DNA of 16,321 nt from Methanobacteriota archaeon (lineage in GTDB: Archaea; Altiarchaeota; Altiarchaeia; IMC4; QMZM01), in contig JAKFXM010000001.1 in NCBI GenBank assembly GCA_021731385.1, positions 1 to 16,321 on the forward strand, written 5' to 3'. The position numbers were made by a program, and so were the translations under genes. Numbering within the stretch: position 1 is the first letter of the stretch; each line of letters begins with the position of its first letter. Shown here piece after piece: positions 1-8,019 of this stretch. Under the pieces are notes generated by a model. It was not told where the DNA came from. It saw only the letters and a list, made by a program, of their open reading frames with translations, and searched no databases.

Positions 1-2
1 TA

Positions 3-1184
3 GAGGATGAGCGGAAGAAGTTAGACCTGAACAGGGAGAAAACAGAGGAAGAACTCAAAAAGATAGATATCACAAGGAAGGAGTTGAATGATGGGAAGAA
101 TGGGCTTGATGCAGAATGGAAAAAGATAGAATCCGGCAGGAATGAGGTCGAGGAGGAACTTAGGAAGATTAAATCTGAGTGGTCAAGTATAAAGGAGGAT
201 CAATCCAAACTTGAAAATGGAATCAAGAAGATAGAACTAGAAAGGGGTAATCTAGCTGAGCAGAAGAAAAGGCTTGAAGGTGAGTGGAAAAAGATAGAAG
301 GGGATTGGAATAAATTAGAATCTAAAAGAAAGGAAATTGATGAAGAAAGCAAAAAGAGATTTGAAGAAGAGCAGAAAAAAATAAGGGAGGAATGGAGGAA
401 GATAGATTCTACAAGAAAGGAATTTGAAGATAGAAAGGTAACAAAGGCGAGGATAGATGAGGAGATAGCACATGTAGAATCAACCCGAAAGGAATTAGAT
501 GAGCAAAGGAAAAAAATTGAAGAAGAACGAAAGAGCATAGGGCTTGAGTGGGTAAAGATAGACGCAGTAAGGAATGAGATAGAGAAACAGAAAAAGGAGA
601 TTAATGACGAGCGTATTAAAATAGAGGATGAATTGGAGAAAATAGAGGATGAAAGAAAACGCACCGGAATTGAATGGGATAAGATAGATTCATTAAGAAA
701 AGAATTAGAGACTGATGGAAAGATGGTTGAATCAGAACTTGCAAAGATTGGCTCAATATGGATGAAATTAAGCGAAGAGCAGAAAAGGGGAGTTCATGCA
801 GGAGAAATTACATTGCACAAAGACCTCGAAAAGGAGAGGGAGGTAATAAAGGGGGAATGGCGCAGGATAGAGGAAGAAAGGGAGAAGATGGAATCCATAA
901 TAACTGAGTCAGGAATCGAGGACATGATAGATGAATTAAAATCACGAAAGGCAGAACTTGAGCGTGAGAAGAGCGAAATTCTTGCAGGGGAGGAAAAGTT
1001 AAGTTCATTCGTAAACGAAGAGGAATATGAGCTTGCAAAGATAAAAAAAGAACTTGATCTCATGATAATGGAAGATGAAAAAAGAATAAAACAGAAAGAG
1101 ATGGAATTGAAGAGGGGTGAAAGGGAGCTTAGAAAAAAATACTCTGAACTAAAACCTGTGCTTGCCAAAAAGACCCGGAATTAG
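3..1184 (+). CDS. Long coiled-coil protein, 5' partial
   Basis: The reading frame is open from the left edge of the window to a TAG at 1182-1184, so the true start lies outside; the TTG at 84 is internal. The visible 393 residues are almost entirely Lys/Glu/Arg with Ile and Leu at heptad spacing, which is a continuous coiled coil without transmembrane segments. A motif of the form E-W-x-K-I-D/E recurs along the chain, and two of its copies (the ERKSIGLEW and ERKRTGIEW segments) are 42 residues, or six heptads, apart. Similar E-W-R-K-M-D motifs occur in the tail of the HerA-like protein encoded at 3357-6791, so the two may be related by duplication or may pair. The next gene starts 1 bp after this stop, which suggests one operon. 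No enzymatic domain is visible. The function is unknown; a structural or scaffold role for the downstream ATPase is inference. Confidence 0.85.
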   Translation, partial: EDERKKLDLNREKTEEELKKIDITRKELNDGKNGLDAEWKKIESGRNEVEEELRKIKSEWSSIKEDQSKLENGIKKIELERGNLAEQKKRLEGEWKKIEGDWNKLESKRKEIDEESKKRFEEEQKKIREEWRKIDSTRKEFEDRKVTKARIDEEIAHVESTRKELDEQRKKIEEERKSIGLEWVKIDAVRNEIEKQKKEINDERIKIEDELEKIEDERKRTGIEWDKIDSLRKELETDGKMVESELAKIGSIWMKLSEEQKRGVHAGEITLHKDLEKEREVIKGEWRRIEEEREKMESIITESGIEDMIDELKSRKAELEREKSEILAGEEKLSSFVNEEEYELAKIKKELDLMIMEDEKRIKQKEMELKRGERELRKKYSELKPVLAKKTRN

Positions 1185-1185
1185 T

Positions 1186-1533
1186 ATGGAAAAGGCAGAA
1201 TCTGATAATTGGAAGAATAGGATAGAAAAGGAATTCGCAGAAATTGCAAGGGAAAGGTCTGATGCAGAGAAATTCTGGCAGAAAATAGGGGATTTGCAGA
1301 TTAATATGAATTCCAAAAAAGAAACCGATAAGCAAGCGACCAAGAAAAGCGAGGGTATATTAAAAAGAATAAAGGAGAAGATTCTTCCTCTCAAAAAAAC
1401 AGATGGTGACAAAATGAGGAAAAGGGCCGAAATCCAGAGGGAAAGAATAGCACTTGAGAGGAAAAAGGAGGAACTCAGAATAAAAAAGGAGGAATTGGCA
1501 AAACAGAAGAGTATGTTGAAAAATTCTGATTGA
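1186..1533 (+). CDS. Small coiled-coil protein (115 aa)
   Basis: I chose the ATG at 1186, one base after the upstream stop, rather than a TTG at 1162 that would overlap the upstream gene by 23 bp. The product has two charged helical segments, about residues 5-45 and 70-112, separated by a Lys/Thr-rich stretch around ILPLKKTDGD. The C-terminal segment repeats ERKKEELRIKKEELAKQ, a typical coiled coil. There is no signal peptide, membrane segment or recognisable enzyme motif. Its 3' end (1453-1525) is duplicated 166 bp downstream at 1619-1691, with two hairpins between the copies. The position implies co-transcription with the long coiled-coil gene before it and probably with the DUF835 gene after it. 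It could be an adaptor of the membrane ATPase system; this rests on context only. Confidence 0.75.
   Translation: MEKAESDNWKNRIEKEFAEIARERSDAEKFWQKIGDLQINMNSKKETDKQATKKSEGILKRIKEKILPLKKTDGDKMRKRAEIQRERIALERKKEELRIKKEELAKQKSMLKNSD
1453..1525 (+). repeat. Direct repeat, copy A (3' end of small coiled-coil gene)
   Basis: This 73-bp block matches 1619-1691 at 71 of 73 positions, with an offset of 166 bp. Homology resumes just beyond it in both copies (TTCTGATTGAATT), after a 9-bp insertion in copy B. Copy A lies inside the intact gene. Confidence 0.95.
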
Positions 1534-1562
1534 ATTATATGAGCAAAATTTAATATGCATTA

Positions 1563-1584
1563 TGTGGGGTCGTTAGACCCCACA
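1563..1584. repeat. Perfect hairpin, 9-bp arms, GTTA loop
   Basis: TGTGGGGTC and GACCCCACA are perfect inverted repeats around a 4-nt loop. No T-tract follows directly, so it is a poor candidate for an archaeal terminator. It is one of a family of similarly sized palindromes in this window. Confidence 0.9.
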
Positions 1585-1600
1585 AATTCGTAGTGATGAT

Positions 1601-1618
1601 CAACCTTTCAGAAGGTTG
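1601..1618. repeat. Perfect hairpin, 7-bp arms, TCAG loop
   Basis: CAACCTT and AAGGTTG are perfect inverted repeats. The hairpin ends exactly where the duplicated gene end (copy B) begins at 1619, which suggests the palindromic segment and the duplication arose in one event. Confidence 0.85.
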
Positions 1619-1693
1619 CTTGAGAGGAAAAAGGATGAACTCAGAAGAAAAAAGGAGGAATTGGCAAAACAGAAGAGTATGTTGAAAAATTAG
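1619..1693 (+). pseudogene. Duplicated 3' fragment of small coiled-coil gene (copy B)
   Basis: The fragment keeps 24 codons in the gene's frame, encoding a product that begins LERKKDELRRKKEELAKQ, and stops at a TAG (1691-1693). It has no start codon, so it is unlikely to be made. It differs from copy A by two substitutions and by a 9-bp insertion (TTAGCACTC) at its end that brings in the earlier stop codon. It fills most of the space between the small coiled-coil gene and the DUF835 gene. Confidence 0.8.
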
Positions 1694-1733
1694 CACTCTT
1701 CTGATTGAATTCAATATGGGTGAAATTCAATGA

Positions 1734-2600
1734 ATGGAATTTACTATGGACATATTAAATATCCTAAATTTCCCGAGATATGAACTTATAATCAACATAA
1801 TTGCAATTATAGTATCACTTCTAGCTGTCATATACTGGATCAAATTGTATAGGCGGGTCTATAAAGATAATTCAAAACAATCTAGTGGCTGGTCATGGCT
1901 TTTTGTCTCTGTTTTGGGAATTCTTCTCTTTAACATAGCAAGCGTATTTCTTATTTTTGTCACTTCTCCAGTGTACGAGGCTATGAGCGTGATTGGAAGG
2001 ACTATTGTAGGGGTGTCTATGACGGTCGGTGCATATCTTCTATATGCACCAATGAAGAAAGGCTTTAAATACAAATTTGTCCCTATTCTTCCTGTAACAG
2101 AGGATGAAACTGAGATTAAATCAATCCTAAGGCACATGCTTGAAAAGGGTCATAGTTATCTTGTCAATGAAGAGAAACCTGTTAAGAGCAATGAAATATT
2201 TCTAGAACTCATAACACACGGCATTCAAGGACTTTACATTACGAGAAGAAACCCTCGCGAAATAAGAGAGAAATATGGGCTAAGAAAGACGCCAATATTA
2301 TGGTTAAGCAGTGTAAAGGGTCAGGAAAAGAATATTGATCCCAATGATATATTAGAACTTAGTCATACGATAAAAGAGTTCATAAAGAAGACCGATGATG
2401 GGGTTGTCATTCTTGATGGTTTAGAGTATCTTATAGTTCAAAATGGCTACAAGGATGTTCTGCAGTTTATACAATCCCTAAACGATAGCGTTGCCATGAG
2501 CAATTCAAGATTGATAGTTCCTTTAGACCCATCAACCCTTGATAGCCAGCAGTTGCATCTGCTGAAGAGAGAGATGACTGTAGTTAGGACCGATATATGA
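1734..2600 (+). CDS. Membrane protein with C-terminal DUF835 domain
   Basis: The 288-residue product has three hydrophobic segments at about residues 17-39, 52-77 and 83-105. A cytoplasmic domain of DUF835 type follows from about residue 139: GHSYLV near its start, then VVILDGLEYLIVQNGYKDVL at about 224-243, and a terminal LLKRE. DUF835 is common in archaea, often fused to membrane or signalling domains, and has no assigned biochemical activity; its fold resembles part of the KaiC/RecA ATPase core. The start is the ATG at 1734, with a GGTGA about 11 nt upstream; an ATG at 1746 is possible. The gene ends 12 bp before the KaiC-like ATPase gene, so the two are probably co-expressed, and the DUF835 domain could dock that ATPase at the membrane. 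That pairing is inference. Confidence 0.88.
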   Translation: MEFTMDILNILNFPRYELIINIIAIIVSLLAVIYWIKLYRRVYKDNSKQSSGWSWLFVSVLGILLFNIASVFLIFVTSPVYEAMSVIGRTIVGVSMTVGAYLLYAPMKKGFKYKFVPILPVTEDETEIKSILRHMLEKGHSYLVNEEKPVKSNEIFLELITHGIQGLYITRRNPREIREKYGLRKTPILWLSSVKGQEKNIDPNDILELSHTIKEFIKKTDDGVVILDGLEYLIVQNGYKDVLQFIQSLNDSVAMSNSRLIVPLDPSTLDSQQLHLLKREMTVVRTDI

Positions 2601-2612
2601 TTGAGGTGCAAA

Positions 2613-3329
2613 ATGAGAAAAGAAATAAAGACGGGAATTCCGGGTCTTGATGAGATGCTTGGGGGGGGACTGCCAGAGGGCTCCGTAACAGTAATCTCAG
2701 GACCGCCGGGAATCGGAAAGAGCAATCTTGCAATGCAGTATATATACAATGGAATTATGCAATATGATGAGCCGGGGGTTTATATAACGATTGAGGAGGG
2801 TATCGAGGATATTGAAGAATATGCCGGCAAATTTGGATGGAATCTGAGGGCATGTGAGAATAATGGAAAATTGGCAATCCTTGGAAGGGAAATATTTGAA
2901 GGAACTGATATGGATTTAGGGATACTAAAGGATATAATCAACAAGATAAATGCCAAAAGGGTAGTTCTGGACTCGCTGACATTGTTTAATTACCTCTTTA
3001 AGGAAGAGACAGCCCGAAGGTTACACATATTAAGGTTTCTGGAGATAATGAAGAAAAGCAGATGCACTACAATTATGACTGCAGAGCAACAGGGAAATCT
3101 GCTTGACATACAATATCACGCAGAGCATTTTTTGTCGGATGGTTTGATGATGCTTTTCTGGAGCAGATATAAGGCAAATAATGAGCGCTGTGTATGGGTT
3201 GTAAAAATAAGGGGCAATAAGATAAATTCTGATATAAGGCCGGTGAAAATAACAAATGAAGGTGTTGTTGTCTATCCAAAAGAAGTACCCTTTACATTAG
3301 TAAAATATGGGGGTGCAGGGTTTAGTTAG
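2613..3329 (+). CDS. KaiC-like single-domain RecA-superfamily ATPase
   Basis: The 238-residue product begins with the KaiC/RAD55 signature (TGIPGLDEMLGGGLPEGS). It has a Walker A motif GPPGIGKS at residues 30-37, the paired catalytic glutamates E61-E62 typical of KaiC domains, and a Walker B strand RVVLDS ending at D120-S121. The length fits the single-domain archaeal KaiC-like/RadA-paralogue family, whose members are thought to be regulatory or recombination-related ATPases forming oligomers. I chose the ATG at 2613 because a GAGGTG ribosome-binding site lies at 2603-2608; a TTG at 2601 would add only four residues. It follows the DUF835 gene by 12 bp and precedes the HerA-like gene by 27 bp. 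Its role here, perhaps as a switch or assembly factor for the membrane ATPase, is inferred from order only. Confidence 0.92.
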   Translation: MRKEIKTGIPGLDEMLGGGLPEGSVTVISGPPGIGKSNLAMQYIYNGIMQYDEPGVYITIEEGIEDIEEYAGKFGWNLRACENNGKLAILGREIFEGTDMDLGILKDIINKINAKRVVLDSLTLFNYLFKEETARRLHILRFLEIMKKSRCTTIMTAEQQGNLLDIQYHAEHFLSDGLMMLFWSRYKANNERCVWVVKIRGNKINSDIRPVKITNEGVVVYPKEVPFTLVKYGGAGFS

Positions 3330-3356
3330 AACATCTTGTTACCTCTTGGACTTACT

Positions 3357-6300
3357 ATGAAATTTCAACCTAAGTTAGCAGGTCGGATAGAAAATCGAAC
3401 TATAATCTGGGTGTTTATAACGCTTTTAATAGTTAGTCTGCCCTCTTTTTCATTAGAGGAAGAATTGGTAGACATATCGCCTTCATTGGTCTCGATAACT
3501 GCCCAGCCGGGAGATATTGCAGAGGCATGGCTAACTGTCAGAAACAATCTAAACAGAAGTGTTGATATCGGTATAGAGCGCATTGATGGAAAAATTCTTG
3601 ATGTAATGTCCTCTATTGACAAGATTAGGACAAAAATACCCCCCAATGAGGAGAAATCTGTAAAGATTCGGGGATATATACCAAAGACTGCAAAAGAGGG
3701 GGTTTATACAGGATATCTACTACTGAATGTAGATCAAACGGAGAGAAAAATTCCAATTACCATTGAAGTTCTAATCCCTGTAGAGAATGTATCGTTAGAA
3801 TTAAAAATACATCCGATAAAAACTGAAATTGCCCCCGGAAATGTACTATCTGTCCAATCAGACATTAAAAATTTAGGTAAAAAAACAGTCAATGTAGAGA
3901 TTGAAATTGATCTTATTGATCCAGATACGAAAAATATCATACTAAGAAAAACCGACAACATAACCGTAGAAACAATATTAAGTATCATTAATGAATTTAG
4001 CATACCTAGGAACATTGAACAAAAAGATTACAAGATTGAAGGTACCCTTTATTATACATCAGACACCGGAAAGAGGGAGATTGCATCTTCTGCGGAATCC
4101 GGCATCACTGTTAAAAGGACAATCACTGATGTTATGTCCCAGATCCTTGCAGAATTTACATTGACAAGGATACAGTTGATTATTTTTGTATTTATCGCAT
4201 CTATCCTTCTTTATCTGCATTACACCAACTACAAGCGAGAGGCAATCAGAAAAAAACGCTATATTGAGTCGATAAAATTTGACACATTACCAAAACCCGG
4301 ACCTAAAACAGGATTTATCGGCAGGATTGCAGAAACCAAGTTAATGGCATTTTTAGACCTAAACACCCTGCAAACACATACTTTAGTTGCGGGCTCAACC
4401 GGATGCGGAAAGACGACAGTTGCCCAGATCATAGCAGAAGAGGCACTTTTGAAGGGGACATCCGTTATCGTTTTTGATCCTACTGCACGCTGGTCCGGAT
4501 TCCTTAGGGCAAACAAGGATCCAAGAATGTTTAGACTTTATAGAAAATTCCACATGAAAAGTGGAAATGCCATGTCATTCAAGGGCAATGTTCATGTAAT
4601 TACGGATTCAAGCAAGAGGATTGAAATAGAAAGATTCATAAAACCGGGGGAGATAACAATATTCTACCTTAAGAACATGGATCTAATGGAGATGGAGCTG
4701 TTCATATCCAACACTATCGACGGAATTGTCCAGTCAAATCCTGAAGAGAGTCAGGATCTTAAGACCCTTCTGATTTTCGATGAGGTTCACAGGATGCTGC
4801 CAAAATTTGGCGGCAGTGGCAAGGGTATTCTATATCTGGAAAAGGCAACAAGGGAATTCAGAAAATGGGGAATCGGGGTTGTTTTAATTTCACAGGTCCT
4901 AAAGGATTTCACAGGCGTTATACAGGCAAACATAGGCACGGAGATACAAATGCAGACCCGATATGAGGATGACCTTGATAGAATAAAAACAAAATACGGG
5001 GAGGACATTCACAGATCGGTTGTAAAGGCAAATGTTGGCAGTGGTATGATCCAGAATCCCGAATACAATACAGGACTGCCGTATTTTGTTTCGTTCAGGC
5101 CACTATTGCATAGCCCTAACAAATTAAGCGACGATGAATTGCAACTTTATGAAAAATACAACTCCCAGATGGATGAATTGATAAGGAAATTCGATGAAAT
5201 CAAAAAGGCAGGTGTAGATGTGTTTGAAATAGAATTGGAATTGAATTTGGCACAGGATAATATCAAGGAGGGGACATTTGGCGTTGTTGATTTATATATG
5301 GTCTCCCTGAGGACAAGAATTGATGAATACTACAACAGGATACAGAACAAGCAGATTACTGCAGATGACCTTGCAATAACCTCTGAGTGGGATTCCCGCA
5401 AGAAGGGGGAGGTAAGGTCATATGAAAACGAACTAGGCGTTTTGATAGAGAAGGAAAAGAGGGTGCTTGAGGAAAAGAGCAGGATTGCGAAAGAGAGGGG
5501 AGAAGAGGAGAAGAGGAGGATAGATACGGAAAAAAAGCGGCTTGAGGAGGAAGAGAAAAGGGGAAGGGAAGAGATAGAGAAAAGGCAGGGGGTATTAAAA
5601 AGTGAATCCAAGGTTATTGACCTCCTGAAGATACACGAAAAAGAAGTGATTATCAGGGAGGATGTCCGAACCAAAGAGGAAGAGAAATTAAGAATCAAGG
5701 AGGCGGAATTAAAAAGAAAAAAAGAGGAAGAGGAGAAGAGACTTGAGGAGGAGAAAAAAAAGAGACTTGAGGAGGAGAAAAGGATAGCGGAAGAGGCACA
5801 AAGGAAAAAGGAATTCCTGGAGAAAGAGGCAAAAAAGGTCGGTGAGAGATGGGAGGAAATAAATGCCGATAAACGGAGGATATTAGAGCGTGATAAGGAG
5901 ATCGCAAGCAATGAGGAAAAACTCGTCAGGAATATAAAAACAAGCATACAGGCGGAGATTGAAAAGAAAAAGAGAATAAAGGATGAACTGGTAAGCGAAA
6001 AAGGTAGAATAAACGAGGAAGAACTAAAGAAAGCGGAATTAGAATTAAACAGAAGGTTGGATGATGAACGAACCAATAGAGATAAGGAGGGCAAGGAAAA
6101 AAGGAGAGAATTCAGAAATGAGAAGGATAAATTACAAAGTGAATTACTGGCTATTAAGGAAAGATGGAAGGAAATTCTCGAGAGGGAGAGAGGGATAAGG
6201 GAAAAGAAGGAGGAACTTGAGTGGAAAATGAGGGAATGGGAGAATAGGGTTAATGAAGAGCAGAGAAAAATAGAAACTGGCGCAAAGGCGGAAGGGGGCT

Positions 6301-6791
6301 GGGAGGATTTTGAGTTAATGGAGAATGAATGGAGGAAGATGGATCAGTTGGATATGGAAAGGAAGAAACTTGAGGAAGAACTGGAGGAAATACGGCAGGA
6401 ATTGGATATGCAGAGGGGACTAAGGCTCAAGGAGGAGATGGAGTTTAGGGGTAAAGGGAAGGAGTTGCGAAAATTGGGGGAAGCGGCAGGGATTAAAGTT
6501 CATGAGGAAGAACTTGAGGAAGAGAAATTTGAGGTAGAGGTAAAGAAAGTAACTCCGGGGGAGGAGAAGGAACTTAAGGAAAAAGAGAAAGGACTTATAC
6601 ACCGGCTGGAAGAATGTGATCTCAAAATCTCAGAAGAAAACAAAAAGATCGAGAAGATGGAAACCGGAGAGGGGGGTTGGGAAGACATCGAGTTAATGGA
6701 AAAGGAATGGAGGAAGATGGATGAATTAAGGGCAGAGAAGGAGAAGGTTGAGGAAGAACTGAAGAATGTCAGAAAAAGATTAGGTAGATGA
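3357..6791 (+). CDS. Membrane-anchored HerA/FtsK-type ATPase with extracellular beta-domains and long coiled-coil tail
   Basis: This 1144-residue protein has an unusual order of parts. Residues 15-33 are a signal peptide or signal anchor. Residues 34-271 look like two extracellular beta-sandwich domains, with PGD...LTVRNN and IPPNEEKSVKI motifs like those of archaeal surface proteins and a second CARDB-like half. A transmembrane helix spans about 272-291. A HerA/VirB4-type ATPase follows, with Walker A GSTGCGKT at 346-353, Walker B LLIFDE ending at D475-E476, and a downstream LISQ motif. From about residue 675 to the end is a Lys/Glu-rich coiled coil, containing a segment EGGWEDxELMExEWRKMD twice (Trp982 and Trp1108, 126 residues apart). 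The start is the ATG at 3357; a TTG at 3336 would only lengthen the N-terminus. The stop overlaps the NurA gene by 4 bp. Ordinary repair HerA is soluble and about 500-600 residues long. DNA translocation at the membrane, or a surface-linked motor, is inferred. Confidence 0.9.
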   Translation: MKFQPKLAGRIENRTIIWVFITLLIVSLPSFSLEEELVDISPSLVSITAQPGDIAEAWLTVRNNLNRSVDIGIERIDGKILDVMSSIDKIRTKIPPNEEKSVKIRGYIPKTAKEGVYTGYLLLNVDQTERKIPITIEVLIPVENVSLELKIHPIKTEIAPGNVLSVQSDIKNLGKKTVNVEIEIDLIDPDTKNIILRKTDNITVETILSIINEFSIPRNIEQKDYKIEGTLYYTSDTGKREIASSAESGITVKRTITDVMSQILAEFTLTRIQLIIFVFIASILLYLHYTNYKREAIRKKRYIESIKFDTLPKPGPKTGFIGRIAETKLMAFLDLNTLQTHTLVAGSTGCGKTTVAQIIAEEALLKGTSVIVFDPTARWSGFLRANKDPRMFRLYRKFHMKSGNAMSFKGNVHVITDSSKRIEIERFIKPGEITIFYLKNMDLMEMELFISNTIDGIVQSNPEESQDLKTLLIFDEVHRMLPKFGGSGKGILYLEKATREFRKWGIGVVLISQVLKDFTGVIQANIGTEIQMQTRYEDDLDRIKTKYGEDIHRSVVKANVGSGMIQNPEYNTGLPYFVSFRPLLHSPNKLSDDELQLYEKYNSQMDELIRKFDEIKKAGVDVFEIELELNLAQDNIKEGTFGVVDLYMVSLRTRIDEYYNRIQNKQITADDLAITSEWDSRKKGEVRSYENELGVLIEKEKRVLEEKSRIAKERGEEEKRRIDTEKKRLEEEEKRGREEIEKRQGVLKSESKVIDLLKIHEKEVIIREDVRTKEEEKLRIKEAELKRKKEEEEKRLEEEKKKRLEEEKRIAEEAQRKKEFLEKEAKKVGERWEEINADKRRILERDKEIASNEEKLVRNIKTSIQAEIEKKKRIKDELVSEKGRINEEELKKAELELNRRLDDERTNRDKEGKEKRREFRNEKDKLQSELLAIKERWKEILERERGIREKKEELEWKMREWENRVNEEQRKIETGAKAEGGWEDFELMENEWRKMDQLDMERKKLEEELEEIRQELDMQRGLRLKEEMEFRGKGKELRKLGEAAGIKVHEEELEEEKFEVEVKKVTPGEEKELKEKEKGLIHRLEECDLKISEENKKIEKMETGEGGWEDIELMEKEWRKMDELRAEKEKVEEELKNVRKRLGR

Positions 6792-7807
6792 AAAAACTTT
6801 CTTCCAATTTTATATTTGATTCCGGATTGGATAAAAAGATTCTTGAACTTTCAAAAGAATTTGAGGAAAGAAAAACCGATGACCCAAAAAATCTGCGCGA
6901 TAAAGTTCTATCAAATTTTAAAATAGACAGATTGGCTCCAAATACGAACAAAACAAAAAATGGCATAAAAATCCTTTCTGTCGATTCATCAACCGCCCAG
7001 AATGAAATGAGATATTCTGCTTTATGGGGGATTCACTGCGTTACATTATATGCAAGATTTGACGGCAGTTTATATAAGGACCCGATGCTTGGCGGGGATA
7101 ATATAATCTATACTGACATCATGTATGATTCTTTTGTTGATGTAAAAAACATAAAGCCATACAGGAGAATAGCATCCAGATCAAATTCAATGAGAATTTT
7201 GACTGAATATAACTCTGTTATAAACTCTTATTATGATATTAAATCAAATGGAATTTCCCCGGATTATATCCTGATTGACGGAAGCCTTTATACAACGGTC
7301 AAGGCACTTGAAAGAAATTCGCTTATTGAAAATTATCCCGGGTACAATTCCGCACTTGAAGCCGGCGAAAGATTGCTAAAAACGGGAAAGGTTATTGGAA
7401 TGATAGAGGATTCGCATTCAACGGACATTTCAAGGAAATTAGGTATGGATATGACAAATCTCATGCTGTTTGAAATAGCCCTTGGACAAAATGAGTATAT
7501 TGTCGATGCCAAAGAGGGAGTAAATATCTGCTATATAAAACTACCAGAAAAGAAACTTGGTTATCTGCCATCCCATAAAAGCAAGCCGGTTGTTGTTCGG
7601 TGGGAATTTTCATATCCTAATTTTAAGGAGGATTTAGAGGGTCTTGCCGCTTTATGGTGCATGGAGGCTGATCTTCTACACCCGCAACTGTACCCATTAA
7701 GAATTGCCGACTATCTGACGAGAAGGATTAAGGTTGGCGGGATTCTCGAGAAATTCATAAGAGATAAAGGGCTGGATTTGAAATACAGGGAGATGAGGGA
7801 GGCGTAG
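6788..7807 (+). CDS. nurA: NurA-family nuclease
   Basis: The 339-residue product fits the NurA family (5'-3' exonuclease and endonuclease, RNase H-like fold, partner of HerA). Visible family features are Asp66 in ILSVDSS, Glu140 in RILTEYNS, Asp164 in ILIDGSL, the IEDSHS segment at 207-212, and YPLRIADYL at 302-310, which corresponds to the conserved C-terminal YP..L..A motif. The acidic residues fit the Mn-binding catalytic set known for Sulfolobus NurA; I assigned them by eye. The ATG overlaps the stop of the HerA-like gene (ATGA), so translation is probably coupled and the two products likely work together. Mre11 and Rad50, the usual neighbours in archaeal end-resection operons, are not in this window, which weakens a simple repair interpretation. 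Confidence 0.85.
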   Translation: MKKLSSNFIFDSGLDKKILELSKEFEERKTDDPKNLRDKVLSNFKIDRLAPNTNKTKNGIKILSVDSSTAQNEMRYSALWGIHCVTLYARFDGSLYKDPMLGGDNIIYTDIMYDSFVDVKNIKPYRRIASRSNSMRILTEYNSVINSYYDIKSNGISPDYILIDGSLYTTVKALERNSLIENYPGYNSALEAGERLLKTGKVIGMIEDSHSTDISRKLGMDMTNLMLFEIALGQNEYIVDAKEGVNICYIKLPEKKLGYLPSHKSKPVVVRWEFSYPNFKEDLEGLAALWCMEADLLHPQLYPLRIADYLTRRIKVGGILEKFIRDKGLDLKYREMREA

Positions 7808-7870
7808 TAGACCAATTTTCTCCGAACCCCTATTAAGAACAAATATCAGGTGAACCCCCCCTAAGCCCCG

Positions 7871-7890
7871 TCTGCGGGAATTCTATATAT
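7871..7890. repeat. Partial duplicate of HD gene 3' end
   Basis: This 20-bp block matches 8221-8240, inside the last codons of the HD gene, at 18 of 20 positions with an offset of 350 bp. Similarity continues weakly to the left, about 6 of the next 10 bases. Read on the minus strand it would still encode R/Y-I-E-F-x-Q-T, the HD protein's C-terminal residues. All the palindromes of the junction lie between the two copies. Confidence 0.75.
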
Positions 7891-7909
7891 CAAACTTCAA
7901 ATTTTAATT

Positions 7910-7946
7910 TCAATCAGAATTGTGCGAAGCACAATTCCCTTTCTTT
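7910..7946. repeat. Palindromic element, short form
   Basis: The ends are TCAATCAGAATT (7910-7921) and AATTCCCTTTCTTT (7933-7946). The core is a perfect hairpin, GAATTGTGC-GAA-GCACAATTC, at 7917-7937 (9-bp arms). The same ends recur at 8020-8160 around a much larger core. Confidence 0.8.
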
Positions 7947-7966
7947 CAAACTTTAAGAAAGTTTGA
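7946..7966. repeat. Perfect hairpin, 9-bp arms, AAG loop
   Basis: TCAAACTTT and AAAGTTTGA pair perfectly. It abuts the short element and has the same arm and loop size as its neighbours, but is AT-rich. Confidence 0.85.
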
Positions 7967-8019
7967 TCAAATGACCCATCTTCGCTCCTTTCAGTCGCTC
8001 GATAGGTCTTAAATTTCAC

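Noticed and set aside
200..664. Antisense Ser/Phe-rich ORFs opposite the first coiled-coil gene (also 794-1168)
   Set aside because: Lys/Glu-rich coding DNA is purine-rich and lacks stops on the other strand, so long Ser/Phe/Leu ORFs appear there by composition alone.
3336..3356. Upstream TTG start for the HerA-like gene (and TTG at 1162 and 2601 for two others)
   Set aside because: In each case a nearby in-frame ATG gives a better spacing to the preceding gene or ribosome-binding site; the extensions add nothing recognisable.
5330..6094. 254-codon antisense ORF opposite the HerA coiled-coil tail
   Set aside because: Same compositional artefact; no domain, no ribosome-binding site, and it lies wholly inside a well-supported gene.
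6788..7807. Simple DNA end-resection operon (HerA-NurA-Mre11-Rad50)
   Set aside because: Mre11 and Rad50 are absent here and the HerA-like protein is membrane-anchored with an ectodomain, so the standard repair assignment does not fit well.
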